A DNA stretch of 5,599 nt from NCBI GenBank assembly GCA_002474415.1, contig DLQV01000025.1, forward strand, positions 1 through 5,599, read 5' to 3'. The first letter of the stretch is position 1. Every line of letters starts with the position of its first letter. Below are positions 4,782-5,599 of this stretch, piece by piece. Source of the stretch: Lachnospiraceae bacterium UBA7598 (GTDB lineage Bacteria > Bacillota > Clostridia > Lachnospirales > Lachnospiraceae). A program made the translations under genes and the position numbers. The notes below the pieces were generated by a model. It worked only from the letters and a program-made list of their open reading frames with translations. It was not told the DNA's origin and did not search any database.

Positions 4782-5599
4782 TTATTGTACAGTAAATGTA
4801 ACGGTATATGGAATTGGATCACTCTTTGCAATAATATCCCCATGCTTACCATTCTCAAGCATGCAGCATTCATAGTAATAGTTGATTTTTATTGTATATG
4901 TTCCTGATTTCAAATTTTCAGGAACCATAAATTGTAAAACTATATTACCATTCTCATCACGTGTATTCATTGAACTATGCTCTTCGAGCGTCTTTTTCAT
5001 TGAATCATCATTCTCACATATAAATTCATAATCTCCTGGATTGTCACTATTCTCCGGTTTCCCATAGCATACAAGCTTCAACCCATCAAATGCTATAGAA
5101 ATAGAAGAACCCGTGGTCACCGTTCCCTTTTCAAAATCTTTTGTTCCATCCGTCTTTGCCAGACAAATCGTTTCTTTTCCACCTGTTGTATCTGTTGTAC
5201 TTCCGTAATACTCATCTACACCAATAATTCTCTTATATACAACATACTCTGTATTTTCGTTAAGACCGGACATTTCATAACATCCAAAATCATCCGAATT
5301 ATTTCCTTTTACCCACGCGTTCTCAGGTACTGCAGAGATTGCTGTACTACTAGTAACACAGGCATACTCATAAGATGGTTCAACTTCTACCACCAGAGAA
5401 TGTTTCAAAATATATTTGATTTCAGGTGCAGATACCTGAATTTCAGATTCTGTGCATCTAAAGGTCACATTATTATATATCTCATATTTTGCATCATTCT
5501 CTCCGTAAATTGCAACCCACATATATGCTGTCAAATTTGTATCCGTTTGCTCTTTTGTTTCTTCAAAAGAAACATCCAAACCTAAATCTTTAAGTTCCT
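4782..5599 (-). CDS. C-terminal part of a probable secreted/surface beta-sandwich protein, function unknown (5' end outside window)
   Basis: The frame is open to the right edge and reads ELKDLGLDVSFEETKEQ before continuing, so the TTG at 5579 that could be taken as a start is not a convincing one; 271 residues are visible. Roughly residues 66-145 resemble the Ig/fibronectin-like repeat units of Firmicute surface proteins (YEYACVT..., ENAWVKG, then GLNENTEYVVYKRI). Residues about 160-271 form a second beta-rich domain ending SGTYTIKINYYYE and DPIPYTVTFTVQ. There is no enzyme motif, no LPXTG-type sorting signal and no transmembrane segment in the visible part. Eight cysteines occur in this stretch, many for such a protein. 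Export is inferred from composition only. It lies upstream of the Rpn gene on the same strand but is separated from it by a terminator. Confidence 0.75.
   Translation of the reverse strand, partial: ELKDLGLDVSFEETKEQTDTNLTAYMWVAIYGENDAKYEIYNNVTFRCTESEIQVSAPEIKYILKHSLVVEVEPSYEYACVTSSTAISAVPENAWVKGNNSDDFGCYEMSGLNENTEYVVYKRIIGVDEYYGSTTDTTGGKETICLAKTDGTKDFEKGTVTTGSSISIAFDGLKLVCYGKPENSDNPGDYEFICENDDSMKKTLEEHSSMNTRDENGNIVLQFMVPENLKSGTYTIKINYYYECCMLENGKHGDIIAKSDPIPYTVTFTVQ

Noticed and set aside
4532..4795. Plus-strand 87-residue frame between the Rpn and surface-protein genes
   Set aside because: It runs across the Rpn promoter and the opposite-strand terminator, is Lys/Ser/Phe rich as expected from AT-rich DNA, and has no supporting start signal.

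Overview
The window looks like chromosomal DNA of a gut-type Firmicute, most likely a Lachnospiraceae relative of Roseburia or Agathobacter. This is inferred from moderate-to-low GC, AGGAGG-type ribosome binding sites, TTG start use, a large secreted multi-domain glycosidase with bacterial Ig-like modules, and a Lachnospiraceae-style Rpn/PD-(D/E)XK gene. All three genes lie on the minus strand, so they read from right to left. No RNA gene, insertion sequence or CRISPR array was seen.

Layout from right to left. (1) 4782-5599: the C-terminal 271 residues of a probable secreted or surface beta-sandwich protein of unknown function. Its 5' part lies outside the window, and a strong minus-strand terminator (4729-4763) follows 19 nt after its stop. 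(2) 3574-4518: a complete Rpn-family PD-(D/E)XK nuclease/'putative transposase' gene. It has its own promoter (4586-4614), a TTG start behind a perfect AGGAGG, and a hairpin terminator (3413-3449). Inside it, an AAGGAGG followed by an in-frame ATG could produce a separate 57-residue C-terminal protein (3574-3747), as reported for intragenic RpnS antitoxins of E. coli. (3) 1-3193: the first 1064 residues of a large secreted GH53 endo-beta-1,4-galactanase, running off the left edge. Its modules are a signal peptide, a carbohydrate-binding-like module, an Ig-like module, a GH53 catalytic domain (E466 and E563), a Big_4-like module, a second carbohydrate-binding-like module, a Ser/Gly linker and a beta-rich C-terminal domain.

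The galactanase promoter region (about 3219-3408) carries the densest regulatory information. Two identical 14-bp copies of ttgcgcaaccgttt lie 41 bp apart. One fills the -35/-10 spacer of a good promoter and the other sits just after the predicted transcription start, which is the geometry expected of a LacI-family repressor. A long 5'-UTR hairpin and a separate upstream palindrome add further possible control. The galactanase would cut pectic galactan or type I arabinogalactan outside the cell into short galacto-oligosaccharides. The uptake and galactosidase genes that would use them are not in this window.

The Rpn gene looks like a self-contained cassette, with its own promoter and a terminator on each side, and it has no visible link to galactan use. 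The best candidates for new biology are the possible intragenic antitoxin in the Rpn gene and the galactanase control region.
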